Numbered from the stretch's first letter, positions 7,800 through 15,285 are shown. The stretch is DNA of 64,000 nucleotides from Brevundimonas sp. UBA6550 (GCF_002434505.1 NZ_DJKE01000012.1:248001-312000), one strand, 5' to 3'. Notes: generated from the sequence alone by a model not told the origin. A program made the numbers and translations.

Positions 7800-9104
7800 T
7801 CAGTCGACCTTCGCCGCCTGAGCCGTCCCTGCCCGCCCTTTGGCCGGCTTCGCCTTGCGGACGTTGATCGCCGAGGCGTCGAGCACGTTCTTGATGTGCG
7901 AGGCGTAGTATTTCTCGATCATCTCCACGCTGGTCCGGCAGTTCTTGGCCACCTGGTAGATGTCCGCCCCCTCCATTAGTCGCATCGAGATGTAGGTGTG
8001 CCGCAGGCTGTAGGCAGTTCGCGGCTTGCCGTCCCGGTCCTTCTTGAGCCCGAGTTCGTCCAGGATGGCGTTCAGGAGCTCGCGCTGGACCAGTCCGAAA
8101 ACCAGATCGGTCGGCTGGCCGTTCTTGCGCTTCAGGACCCGCTCGAAGGGACGCACGGCGCCCGGCATGCTCTTGCAGTACCCGACGCCCCGCTTTCCCC
8201 GGACTTCGATCTCCAAGATCCGTTCGCCGGTGGCCTCGTCCTCGACGATGGAGACGTCCCTGAACTCAAGACGCTGCGCCTCGTCGGGACGAAGGCCGGT
8301 GTTGACCATGAACAGGACGAAGTCGTGGAACTGCTCGCACTCCTCGCGCCACCGTTCCTTTTTCGGGTTCTTTGCCCTCTCCCGCGTCGCTTCGTAGAGC
8401 CGCTTGTATTCCTCGGGGGAGAACCAGGCCCGATGGCTGATCTTCCCGGACGTCCGATAGGGGTTGCTCATATCGGGGAGGGCCGAAATCCAACCCTTGC
8501 GGTTGGCGCTCTTCAGGATCTGTCGGAGGCAGACCATCTCGTTGTGGAGCGTCTGCCGGCTCGGACGCTTCCAGGCCTTGGCCTTGCCGATCCGCTCCCG
8601 ACCGTCTGAGACGAAGCGCACCCGCTGTGGCTCCTCGGGAGGTGTAACCCGCTGAAGCCGATAGTCCTGAATCCGACCTGCAGAGACCTCGGAGATCGGC
8701 AGGTCGCCGAAGAACGGGTTCAGATAGAGCCGGATCACCCTACCCTTGCTCGCGACGTACTGAGCGTTGCGCTCGCCCAGCGTCATCGCCGCGTACTCCT
8801 TCTCGAACGCCGCGGCAGCCTCGCGGAATGTCTTCTCGCCGCTTCGGCGCGGGGCGATCCGCTCCGGAATTACGACCATCGAATTTGGAGTCGTCGGCAA
8901 CACGCCGTGCCTCCGCAACCGGTCCTCGGCTACGCGATCGAGATACCAGTCTCGGGCGAACTCTCGCGCGTAGGCGATGTTCGTTTCCTTCGTCGACTGA
9001 CGATAGTTGCGACCGCTCAGGTACGTCGCGCACTGCCAGAAGCGGCTGTTCTCGCGACGGTACACATGGAGCTTTCCATCCATGAGGGAGTGAGACTCCG
9101 ACAC
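7800..9104 (-). CDS. int: Tyrosine-type site-specific integrase
   Basis: 434 residues. It starts at a GTG 4 bases after a perfect AGGAGG. An internal ATG at residue 8 is the alternative. The N-terminal part (to about residue 75) is arm-binding-like. A core-binding helical domain spans about residues 90-205, and the catalytic domain about 225-410. Visible active-site residues are Arg272 (NTGLRPDEAQ), Lys304 (RGKRG), Arg368 and His369 (YSLRHTY), and the nucleophile Tyr399 or Tyr400 (EKYYASH). The usual first His of box II is Tyr365, as in many island integrases. It should insert and excise the element at the tRNA-Leu anticodon loop found at 9202-9208. It reads away from the junction, and its stop codon is 46 bases from the intact tRNA-Leu. 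Confidence 0.95.
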   Translation of the reverse strand: MSESHSLMDGKLHVYRRENSRFWQCATYLSGRNYRQSTKETNIAYAREFARDWYLDRVAEDRLRRHGVLPTTPNSMVVIPERIAPRRSGEKTFREAAAAFEKEYAAMTLGERNAQYVASKGRVIRLYLNPFFGDLPISEVSAGRIQDYRLQRVTPPEEPQRVRFVSDGRERIGKAKAWKRPSRQTLHNEMVCLRQILKSANRKGWISALPDMSNPYRTSGKISHRAWFSPEEYKRLYEATRERAKNPKKERWREECEQFHDFVLFMVNTGLRPDEAQRLEFRDVSIVEDEATGERILEIEVRGKRGVGYCKSMPGAVRPFERVLKRKNGQPTDLVFGLVQRELLNAILDELGLKKDRDGKPRTAYSLRHTYISMRLMEGADIYQVAKNCRTSVEMIEKYYASHIKNVLDASAINVRKAKPAKGRAGTAQAAKVD

Positions 9105-9130
9105 ATGACCTCCTTGCCGCTCACGGCAAC

Positions 9131-9149
9131 TGTGTAAGGCATGTGTAAG
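9131..9149 (+). repeat. Direct repeat TGTGTAAG x2 next to the attachment junction
   Basis: TGTGTAAG occurs at 9131-9138 and 9142-9149, one helical turn (11 bp) apart, between the integrase start and the tRNA fragment. This is the place and spacing expected of integrase arm sites or excisionase/repressor sites. Closer to the junction, GATTTA and TAAATC (9172-9189) form an inverted repeat. Function is inferred from position only. Confidence 0.5.
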
Positions 9150-9201
9150 TCTCTACTCCTCCTAACCCATTGATTTAGATACGTAAATCTACGGTAGTGG
9201 G

Positions 9202-9240
9202 TTTTAAGTCTGCTGCGTCTACCAGTTTCGCCACGCCCGC
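9202..9240 (-). pseudogene. 5' half of tRNA-Leu(UAA): attachment-site junction
   Basis: From the acceptor strand GCGGGCG (9240-9234) through the D arm, a GCAGA anticodon 5' stem and the 7-base anticodon loop CTTAAAA (9208-9202), the sequence is a perfect tRNA-Leu(UAA). It then turns into unrelated CCCACTACC, with no 3' stem (TCTGC expected), variable arm, T arm or acceptor strand. This is how an integrase target cut in the anticodon loop looks. It marks the right boundary between element and chromosome. The fragment keeps its own promoter, so a dead transcript may be made. The missing 3' half should lie at the other end of the element, left of this window. Confidence 0.9.
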
Positions 9241-9255
9241 GTGCTGGTCCGGCTC

Positions 9256-9284
9256 GTATAGACAGAACCGGACCGGGTCTCCAA
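9256..9284 (-). promoter_or_regulatory. Promoter of the disrupted host tRNA-Leu
   Basis: TTGGAG (9284-9279) and CTATAC (9261-9256) lie 17 bases apart, and the -10 box ends 15 bases ahead of tRNA position 1. It begins just 5 bases left of the M28 peptidase stop codon. This supports the fragment as the original chromosomal gene, not a transposed piece. Confidence 0.6.
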
Positions 9285-9289
9285 GCGAT

Positions 9290-10738
9290 CTAGCGCGCGG
9301 GCGTGGTAGAGGCCGGGGTGGCCGGCTTCATGGCGCGGAAGTCGACGTCGGAATCGGCGATCAGCCACAGCAGGCCGGCCCAGGCGGCGACGTTCTGGCT
9401 CAGTTGCGCCGGGTCGATCTTGTCCAGGGTGTCGTTGGCGGTGTGGTGCAGGTCGAAATAGCGGGTTCCGTCCTGGGCCAGGCCGAAGAAGGGCACGCCT
9501 AGCGGTCCCATCGGGCCGACGTCCACGCCGCCTTCGGTCTCGACCCGATCCGAGGCCAGGACGCCGATGGGATAGAGGACGCGGGTCGCCGCCTTCTGGA
9601 AGTCCGAGCCTTGCGCGCCGGCGGGCAGGCGCAGGGCGTAGACGCGGTCGGCGCCGAAATCGCTCTCGCCGGCGATGATGTGCTTGTCCAGCGCCGCACC
9701 CTGGGCGCGGGCATAAACGGCGCCGCCGTTGCCGGTCTGGGCCGTGGGCTGGGCCACTTCCTCGGAGCCGTAGAAGATCACGCGCAGGGTGCGCGCCGGG
9801 CGGCGACCGCTGTCGGCGATGGCCTTGGCGGCGGCGATGGTGATGGCGCCCCCCGCCCCGTCGTCGATGGCCCCGGTGCCCAGGTCCCAGCTGTCCATGT
9901 GCGAGCCCAGGACGATGATCTCATCGGGCCGGGTCGCGCCGGGCAGGTCGCCGATCACGTTCTGGCTGTGGGTCTGATAGGTGCGGGCGGTCGAGGTCAG
10001 GCGCATCCGCACCGGCTGGCCCAGGGCGACCAGGCGGCTGACCTGATCGGCGTCGGGCGCGGCCAGGGCGAAGGCGGGGATGGTCGGCTTGCCGTCCACA
10101 TAACGGGTGGTGCCGGTGTGGGGCATCCGGTTCTCGTCCGAGCCGACCGAGCGCATGATGAAGGCCGCCGCCCCCTTGGCCGCCGCCACGCCGGGGCCGG
10201 CGCCGCGCACACGGGTCTGGGGACCATAGCCCGAACCGTCCTGCATGGCGTGCATCTGGCCCAGATCGACATAGACGATCCTGCCGCGCACGGCGGCGTC
10301 GGGCGCGGCCTGCAGGTCCTCCATAGAGGCGAAGCGCACGATCTCGGCCTCGACCCCGCCGCGCGGCGTGGCGGGCGAATGGCCCAGCGCGGCGGCGACC
10401 AGGGCCTGGGCGTGGTCGCCGACGATGGCGGCCGAGCTTTCGCCCCGCTCCCAGCCCACCAGCGGGAACTCTTCGATCCGCACGTTCTGGAAGCCGTTGG
10501 CGCGCAGATAGTCGGCGGCCCAGGCGGCGGCGTTCTGTTCGGACCTGGAGCCTGCCGGGCGGGCGCCGAAGCGGGTGGTCAGCTGGGTGACATAGTCCAG
10601 CGCGATGTTGGAGCGCATGGCCGCGTCGCGCACCACGATGGCCTGCTGAACCACGGCGGCGTCCTGGGCGTGCGCCAGGGGCGTAAAGGCGGCGAGGCCC
10701 AGCGCGAGCGCGCTGGCGGTCATCAGACGACGGGACAT
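9290..10738 (-). CDS. Secreted M28 family aminopeptidase with PA domain
   Basis: 482 residues with a Sec signal peptide ending ...PLAHA (about residue 24), so it is periplasmic or exported. A PA-type insertion lies at about residues 110-250. The zinc peptidase motifs follow: GSHMDSWDLGTGAIDDGAG (His and bridging Asp ligands), FYGSEE (catalytic and metal Glu), ESDFGAD and LHHTANDT (last His ligand). All metal ligands look present. It should remove N-terminal amino acids from peptides. It is the first core-chromosome gene past the element junction. It stands alone, with the DUF3297 gene upstream on the same strand. Confidence 0.92.
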   Translation of the reverse strand: MSRRLMTASALALGLAAFTPLAHAQDAAVVQQAIVVRDAAMRSNIALDYVTQLTTRFGARPAGSRSEQNAAAWAADYLRANGFQNVRIEEFPLVGWERGESSAAIVGDHAQALVAAALGHSPATPRGGVEAEIVRFASMEDLQAAPDAAVRGRIVYVDLGQMHAMQDGSGYGPQTRVRGAGPGVAAAKGAAAFIMRSVGSDENRMPHTGTTRYVDGKPTIPAFALAAPDADQVSRLVALGQPVRMRLTSTARTYQTHSQNVIGDLPGATRPDEIIVLGSHMDSWDLGTGAIDDGAGGAITIAAAKAIADSGRRPARTLRVIFYGSEEVAQPTAQTGNGGAVYARAQGAALDKHIIAGESDFGADRVYALRLPAGAQGSDFQKAATRVLYPIGVLASDRVETEGGVDVGPMGPLGVPFFGLAQDGTRYFDLHHTANDTLDKIDPAQLSQNVAAWAGLLWLIADSDVDFRAMKPATPASTTPAR

Positions 10739-10781
10739 GGGAACGGGCTCCTGGACGCGAAGGCCCGGACCCTATTCAGTG

Positions 10782-11021
10782 TCAGCCGTTCTGGAAATAG
10801 GGTTCGACCGGCCCCTGCAATTTGACGGTCAGGGCCTTGCCCTTGCGGTCCACGCGGTTGCCCAGCGCCAGGCGCACCCAGCCCTCGGACACGCAATATT
10901 CCTCGACGTTGGTCTTCTCCTCGCCCTTGAAGCGGATGCCCACGCCGCGCTGAAGAACCTCGGCGTCGTGATGGGGGCTGGACGGATCGACCGAGAGACG
11001 GTCGGGGGGCGTGTCGGTCAT
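10782..11021 (-). CDS. DUF3297 family protein
   Basis: A 79-residue soluble protein. The sequence PPDRLSVDPSSPHHDAE followed by GVGIRFKG and a C-terminal EPYF is typical of DUF3297, a small conserved family of unknown function in alpha- and gammaproteobacteria. The start ATG is at the only sensible position. It has no obvious partner. The next gene upstream on this strand (motE-like) ends 85 bases away. Confidence 0.85.
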   Translation of the reverse strand: MTDTPPDRLSVDPSSPHHDAEVLQRGVGIRFKGEEKTNVEEYCVSEGWVRLALGNRVDRKGKALTVKLQGPVEPYFQNG

Positions 11022-11106
11022 GATGCGGGCCTGGGGTCTCGGAAAGGCGCGGTGATAGCGGCGCCCGACGCGGATGCCAACCGAAAGCGTGGTCGGCGCC
11101 GCGCCC

Positions 11107-12021
11107 TTACTGCACCGTCTGGCGCGGCTGGGCGTTGGCGGCGTTCGAGGGCTGATAGGCCTGAGGCCCGGCGGCGGGCGGCGTCGCGGCGACGGCGGGA
11201 CGGCGCGCGGGCGGGGTCGCCGGGCGCTGGGCCGGGCGTGTCGCAGCCGGGCGGGGCGTCGGCCGGGCGGCCGGGGTCGCGGCGGGTTTGGCCGCCGGCG
11301 TCGTGGTCGGAGCGGCGGCGGGCGTCGCGGCCGCCGGGGTCGGTGCGGGCGTCGGGGCGGCGGCGGGCGGGGTCGCGCCTTCGGCGGCGGCGGCGCGGGC
11401 TGCCATCTGCTGCGCCTGGAAGCGGGCGGCCAGCTTCTCGGTCAGCTCGCGGGCCTGCGGGGCCGTCATCTGGGCCATGATGGCGGCCAGGGTGCGCGGG
11501 CGCATGGCGGCGGCGACGGGCAGGCGCACCCGGTCCTCCAGCGTGGCCATGACCGGGGCGGCCTCCTTGGGCCGCATGGCCGAATAGACTTGGACCAGCC
11601 GGTCGATCTCGGCCTTCTCGCGCTCGTCCACCTGGCCCAGCATCTGCCTCATCTCGGCCTTCAGGGCGGTCATGGCCTGGATCTTGGCGTCCAGCTTCTG
11701 CTCGGCGGCCACCATCAGCGGCAGGGTGGTGGCGAAGTCCTGATCGCGCGCATCCAGGGCGGCGCGGCGCTGCGACAGCGACTGGATGATCTTCAGCTCG
11801 GCCGGCGATATCCCGGCCTGCTGGGCCAGCTGTTCCGGCGACAGGGCGGCGCAGGTTCCCGGCAGGGCGGGCTTGGGCGCCCCGGCGACGGCGGGCGCCG
11901 CCTCCTCGGCCCAGGCCTTGGCCCCGTCGAACAGGCCCGGCGCCACGCCCACGGCGCGCACGGCGACCACCCCGCCGATGGCGATGGCGATCAGGGGCAG
12001 AAGGCGGGGGATGCGGGCCAT
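11107..12021 (-). CDS. motE: MotE-like flagellar protein (MgtE-N-like domain)
   Basis: 304 residues. There is an N-terminal membrane or signal segment (about residues 7-24), a periplasmic coiled coil (about 70-155) and a MotE/MgtE-N-like repeat (about 155-210, VYSAMRPKEAAPVMATLEDR then LAAIMAQMTAPQARELTEKL). A 90-residue Pro/Ala tail follows. MotE-type proteins help assemble or stabilise the MotC/stator partner in alphaproteobacteria. It is the last gene of the leftward fliL-fliM-DUF6468-motE group. The tail is low complexity and probably disordered. The gene symbol is by family and location and was not verified. Confidence 0.8.
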   Translation of the reverse strand: MARIPRLLPLIAIAIGGVVAVRAVGVAPGLFDGAKAWAEEAAPAVAGAPKPALPGTCAALSPEQLAQQAGISPAELKIIQSLSQRRAALDARDQDFATTLPLMVAAEQKLDAKIQAMTALKAEMRQMLGQVDEREKAEIDRLVQVYSAMRPKEAAPVMATLEDRVRLPVAAAMRPRTLAAIMAQMTAPQARELTEKLAARFQAQQMAARAAAAEGATPPAAAPTPAPTPAAATPAAAPTTTPAAKPAATPAARPTPRPAATRPAQRPATPPARRPAVAATPPAAGPQAYQPSNAANAQPRQTVQ

Positions 12022-12038
12022 TTAATCGGGTTCCGAAC

Positions 12039-12638
12039 TCAGGCGGCGAACAGGTCGTCGTCGAGATTACGACGCGCGGCGTTGAGGCTTTGTTTGGCGG
12101 AATGGTTAGCGGACCGGCCGGCCGTCAGGGCCTGGACGATGGCGGCGACATTGTCGCGTCCGGTCGGCGCGGCGGCGGCGGCGCGGCGGGTGGTGGCCGG
12201 GCCGGTCAGGCCCTGGATGCGCTCGGCCAGGGCCGCCATCCGCTCGGCGCGCGCCTCGTCCTCCGTGGACGGGGCGACCGGCGCAGGGGCAGGCGTGCGG
12301 CGGGCCGGTTCGACCCGCAGCGACAGCTCTTCCTCGGCGACGCGGACGGGCGCGGCGGCCGACGCCGGGGCGCGGGCGATCAGGGTCTCCAGCTGCGCCT
12401 TGACCTCGCGCGCCTTGATGATGCGGTCGTGCAGCAGGTCCGTCTCCTGGCCCGAGGCGCGCAGGGTCGCCAGGGCGTTCTCGGCCCGGCCGGCGGCGGC
12501 GTTCAGGTCGGTCACCGCCTGGGCGAAGGCCAGTTGACCGGCGCGAAGGGCCGACAGCTTGCGTTCCAGCTTGACCCCGTAACCGACCGCCGCGACCAGC
12601 AGCAGCATCAGCACCGCGTCCATGATCATTCCGACCAT
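12039..12638 (-). CDS. DUF6468 flagellar-cluster protein
   Basis: 199 residues. The start is the ATG (MVGMIMDAV) preceded by AGGAGG, overlapping the fliM stop by one base (TGATG), which points to translational coupling. One N-terminal transmembrane helix (about residues 4-20) is followed by a long coiled coil (20-95) and a Pro/Ala-rich part. The arrangement behind fliM is conserved in Caulobacterales, so a role in motor or export function is likely. No activity is known. Confidence 0.82.
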   Translation of the reverse strand: MVGMIMDAVLMLLLVAAVGYGVKLERKLSALRAGQLAFAQAVTDLNAAAGRAENALATLRASGQETDLLHDRIIKAREVKAQLETLIARAPASAAAPVRVAEEELSLRVEPARRTPAPAPVAPSTEDEARAERMAALAERIQGLTGPATTRRAAAAAPTGRDNVAAIVQALTAGRSANHSAKQSLNAARRNLDDDLFAA

Positions 12639-13681
12639 CAGAGACCTCCTCCTAGGCGGGCGGCGGTCTCCGGGTTGACCGGCCCTTCCACGCGCACGGC
12701 GATATGCTGACCCTTGCGGCCCATGCGGCCGGTGGTCAGGGGGATGGAGCCAGCGCGGATCGACACCTCCGAATCCGGCGTGGCGTTCAGCATCAGGGTG
12801 TCGCCGACCTTGAGGTTCAACACGCTGGACAGCGGCATCTGCTGCTCGTCCAGCACGGCGCGGACCTCGGTCTCGGTGGTCCACATCTCGGTGGCCAGGT
12901 GGCCTTCCCAGATGTTGTCGCGGCCGAACTTCTCGCCCATGAACTGCTGCAGCAGCATCTTGCGGATCGGCTCCAGCGTGGCATAGGGCAGCAGCAGCTC
13001 GATCCGGCCGCCGCGATCCTCCATGTCGATCCGCAGCTTGATCAGGATGGCGGCGTTGGCCGGCCGGGCGATGGCGGCGAAGCGGGGATTGGTCTCCAGC
13101 CGGTCCAGGTTGAAGTGGACCGGGGTCAGCGGCTCGAACGCCTGACGGGCGTCGTTCAGCACCACCTCGACCATCCGCTGCACCAGGACGCGCTCGATGG
13201 TGGTGTAGGGGCGGCCCTCGATGCGCAGGGCGGCGGTGCCCCGGCGCCCGCCCAGCAGCACGTCCACGATCGAATAGATCAGGTTGGAATCGACCGTCAG
13301 CAGGCCGTAGTTGTCCAGCTCCTCGGCGCGAAACACCGCCAGGATCGCCGGCAGGGGGATGGAGTTCAGATAGTCGCCGAACCGGATCGAAGAGATGTTG
13401 TCCAGCGACACCTCGACGTTGTCGGAGGTGAAGTTGCGCAGGGACGTGGTCATCAACCGCACCAGGCGGTCGAACACGATCTCCAGCATCGGCAGGCGTT
13501 CGTAGGACACCAGCGCCGAGTTGATGATGGCGCGGATGCCCGAACGTTCGGCGCCGTCGTCGTCGCCCAGATCGAAGCCCAGCAGGCTGTCGATCTCGTC
13601 CTGGTTCAGCACCCGTTCGGACAGGGCGTCGCCGGGATCGCCCAGGCCGCCGAACGGGTCCAGTTGCGCCGCGTCGCTCAT
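12638..13681 (-). CDS. fliM: Flagellar motor switch protein FliM
   Basis: 347 residues. The N-terminal LNQDEIDSLLGF is the CheY-P-binding EIDSLL peptide. The middle CheC-like domain (about 60-240) includes LVRLMTTSLRNF. The C-terminal surface-presentation (SpoA) domain spans about 265-335. It forms the C-ring with FliG and FliN and controls rotor direction. It follows fliL with a 2-base gap and is coupled to the DUF6468 gene downstream. The partners fliG and fliN are in the second cluster near 45-46 kb. Confidence 0.97.
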   Translation of the reverse strand: MSDAAQLDPFGGLGDPGDALSERVLNQDEIDSLLGFDLGDDDGAERSGIRAIINSALVSYERLPMLEIVFDRLVRLMTTSLRNFTSDNVEVSLDNISSIRFGDYLNSIPLPAILAVFRAEELDNYGLLTVDSNLIYSIVDVLLGGRRGTAALRIEGRPYTTIERVLVQRMVEVVLNDARQAFEPLTPVHFNLDRLETNPRFAAIARPANAAILIKLRIDMEDRGGRIELLLPYATLEPIRKMLLQQFMGEKFGRDNIWEGHLATEMWTTETEVRAVLDEQQMPLSSVLNLKVGDTLMLNATPDSEVSIRAGSIPLTTGRMGRKGQHIAVRVEGPVNPETAARLGGGL

Positions 13682-13683
13682 GC

Positions 13684-14349
13684 CTATTGCACCAGCATTT
13701 CTTCGATCAGCACGGCGTCCACCTTGCCCGGCGCGGCGATCAGATTGACGCGACGCAGGATTTCGGCCCGCAGCTGATAGGTGCCGGCCGAGCCGCTCAG
13801 ATCCTCGGGCCGCAGTTCGCGCACGAAGCCGGTGAACATGTCCTGCAGGCGCGGCATCTCTTCCTGAAGGTGGCTCGCCACCCCGGCGTCGTGCATCTCC
13901 AGCGTCAGTTTCAGCTTCAGGAAGGTCGGCCGGCCGTCGGCCGACTGAATGTTCATGACCATGTCCGGCAGGGTGTAGAAGGTCACGCCGTCCGGCCCGG
14001 CCGAGATAACGCCCAGCGACGGATCGGCCTCGCCCTCCTTGCCGCCGCCTCCATGGCCGCCGCCCTTCTTCTCTTCCTTCTTGTCGGTCTTTTCGGCGCC
14101 GTGTTCGGCCTCGCCCTCGGCCGCCGCGCCATGCGCCTCGGCGGGCTTGGGCTTCAGCATGAAGAAGGCGGCGGCCCCGCCGCCGCCCAGCACCAGCAGC
14201 GCCACAGGCGCGATGATGAACAGCAGCGGCAGTTTCTTCTTCTTGGGCGCGGCGGCGTCGTCGCCTTCGACAGCGGCCTCGCCCTCCTTGACGGCAGGCA
14301 GATTGGCGTCCGCGGCCGGATCACCCTTCTTCTTGCCAAACTTGAACAT
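13684..14349 (-). CDS. fliL: Flagellar basal-body protein FliL
   Basis: 221 residues. A cytoplasmic acidic and Lys-rich N-terminus (1-38) leads to one transmembrane helix (about 40-62). A His/Gly/Glu-rich linker (65-105) is followed by the periplasmic stomatin-like FliL domain (110-221, ending LRRVNLIAAPGKVDAVLIEEMLVQ). FliL surrounds and supports the MotA/MotB stators. It is the first gene of its operon, divergent from flgF across 181 bases that contain a CtrA-like site. The His/Gly linker is long for the family. Confidence 0.95.
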   Translation of the reverse strand: MFKFGKKKGDPAADANLPAVKEGEAAVEGDDAAAPKKKKLPLLFIIAPVALLVLGGGGAAAFFMLKPKPAEAHGAAAEGEAEHGAEKTDKKEEKKGGGHGGGGKEGEADPSLGVISAGPDGVTFYTLPDMVMNIQSADGRPTFLKLKLTLEMHDAGVASHLQEEMPRLQDMFTGFVRELRPEDLSGSAGTYQLRAEILRRVNLIAAPGKVDAVLIEEMLVQ

Positions 14350-14396
14350 GCGCGCGCCCCGGAGACTCTCTCACCGTCAGGATCGGCCGGTTTTGG

Positions 14397-14411
14397 TTAA
14401 CGCGACGTTTA
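14397..14411 (+). promoter_or_regulatory. Candidate CtrA-binding site upstream of fliL
   Basis: TTAA-N7-TTTA (TTAACGCGACGTTTA), close to the Caulobacter CtrA consensus TTAA-N7-TTAA, 47 bases upstream of the fliL ATG. The identical 16-mer TTAACGCGACGTTTAC occurs ahead of fliF. fliL is a CtrA-dependent class II gene in Caulobacter, so this is likely its activator site. The motif here is in the opposite orientation to fliL. Confidence 0.7.
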
Positions 14412-14485
14412 CGATGGGCAGGATTTGCCGGGTCGTCCGGGGGTCTACGACGCTGAAACCCGCATTGCGCCTGGATTAACCCTGT

Positions 14486-14500
14486 TGGCACGGCCGTTGC
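14486..14500 (+). promoter_or_regulatory. Sigma-54 promoter of flgFGAH
   Basis: TGGCACGGCCGTTGC matches the sigma-54 consensus TGGCAC-N5-TTGC exactly, with GG and GC 10 bases apart. Transcription would start near 14512, just ahead of the AAGGAG (14515-14520) of flgF. Class III/IV flagellar genes of Caulobacter are sigma-54 and FlbD dependent, and flbD lies in this window. Confidence 0.9.
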
Positions 14501-14530
14501 GAGGGGGATTGGCGAAGGAGCACGCCTCTC

Positions 14531-15271
14531 GTGGAAAACGCCGCCTATATCGGACTGTCACGGCAGATGACGCTGCGTCGCGAACTGGACATCGTGGCCA
14601 ACAACGTCGCCAACGCCAACACCACCGGCTTCAAGGTCGAGCAGCTGATGGTCAGCGCCGAGGTGGGCAAGCGCGCCCGCAACGATTCGATCAAGCCCTC
14701 GGCCAGCTTCGTGCTGGACAACGGCGTGGGCCGCGACTTCGGCCAGGGCGCGATGCAGCAGACGGGCCGGGGCCTGGACTTCGCCATCTCGGGCGAAGGC
14801 GCCTTCTTCACCGTGCGCGACGGGGTGAACGGCCAGGCCTACACCCGCGACGGGGCCTTCACCCTGGACCCCGAAGGCAAGCTGACCACCAAACAGGGCC
14901 AGGCGGTTCTGGGCGGCGGCGCCGAGATCGTGCTGGACCCCAACCTGGGCGCCCCCAGCGTCGGCGAGGACGGCACCATCACCCAGCAGGGCCAGGTCAC
15001 CGGCCGTCTTTCGGTCGTGCGGTTCGATACCCTGGGCGTGCTCGAAAAGGGCGGCGACAGCCTTTATCGCAACCGCTCCAACACCCAGCCGATCGAGGCG
15101 ACGGACGCCCAGATCCACCAAGGGTCGCTGGAATCCTCCAACGTCAATCCGCTAGTCGAGATCACCAATCTGGTCGAGATCAGCCGCGTCTACGAAAGCG
15201 TGTCGCGCATGATCGACAACACCAACGACCTTAGCCGCCGCGCCGTCGAGCGCCTCGGCAAGGCCGCGTAA
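14531..15271 (+). CDS. flgF: Flagellar proximal rod protein FlgF
   Basis: 246 residues with a GTG start 10 bases after AAGGAG. The N-terminal rod helix contains LDIVANNVANANTTGFK, the signature of the FlgB/C/E/F/G family. The C-terminal helix has the matching NLVEISRVYESVSRMI. It forms the proximal rod of the basal body and is exported by the type III apparatus (FlhA is in this window). It opens the flgF-flgG-flgA-flgH operon driven by a sigma-54 promoter. flgG follows after 14 bases. Confidence 0.96.
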   Translation: MENAAYIGLSRQMTLRRELDIVANNVANANTTGFKVEQLMVSAEVGKRARNDSIKPSASFVLDNGVGRDFGQGAMQQTGRGLDFAISGEGAFFTVRDGVNGQAYTRDGAFTLDPEGKLTTKQGQAVLGGGAEIVLDPNLGAPSVGEDGTITQQGQVTGRLSVVRFDTLGVLEKGGDSLYRNRSNTQPIEATDAQIHQGSLESSNVNPLVEITNLVEISRVYESVSRMIDNTNDLSRRAVERLGKAA

Positions 15272-15285
15272 AGGGAGCCCCAAAG

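Noticed and set aside
9202..9240. A second functional tRNA-Leu
   Set aside because: The anticodon 3' stem, variable arm, T arm and acceptor 3' strand are absent. It is a 5' half only.
9290..11021. Element boundary further right, in the M28 or DUF3297 genes
   Set aside because: The tRNA fragment gives an exact break at 9202, its promoter abuts the M28 gene, and genes to the right look like ordinary core genes.
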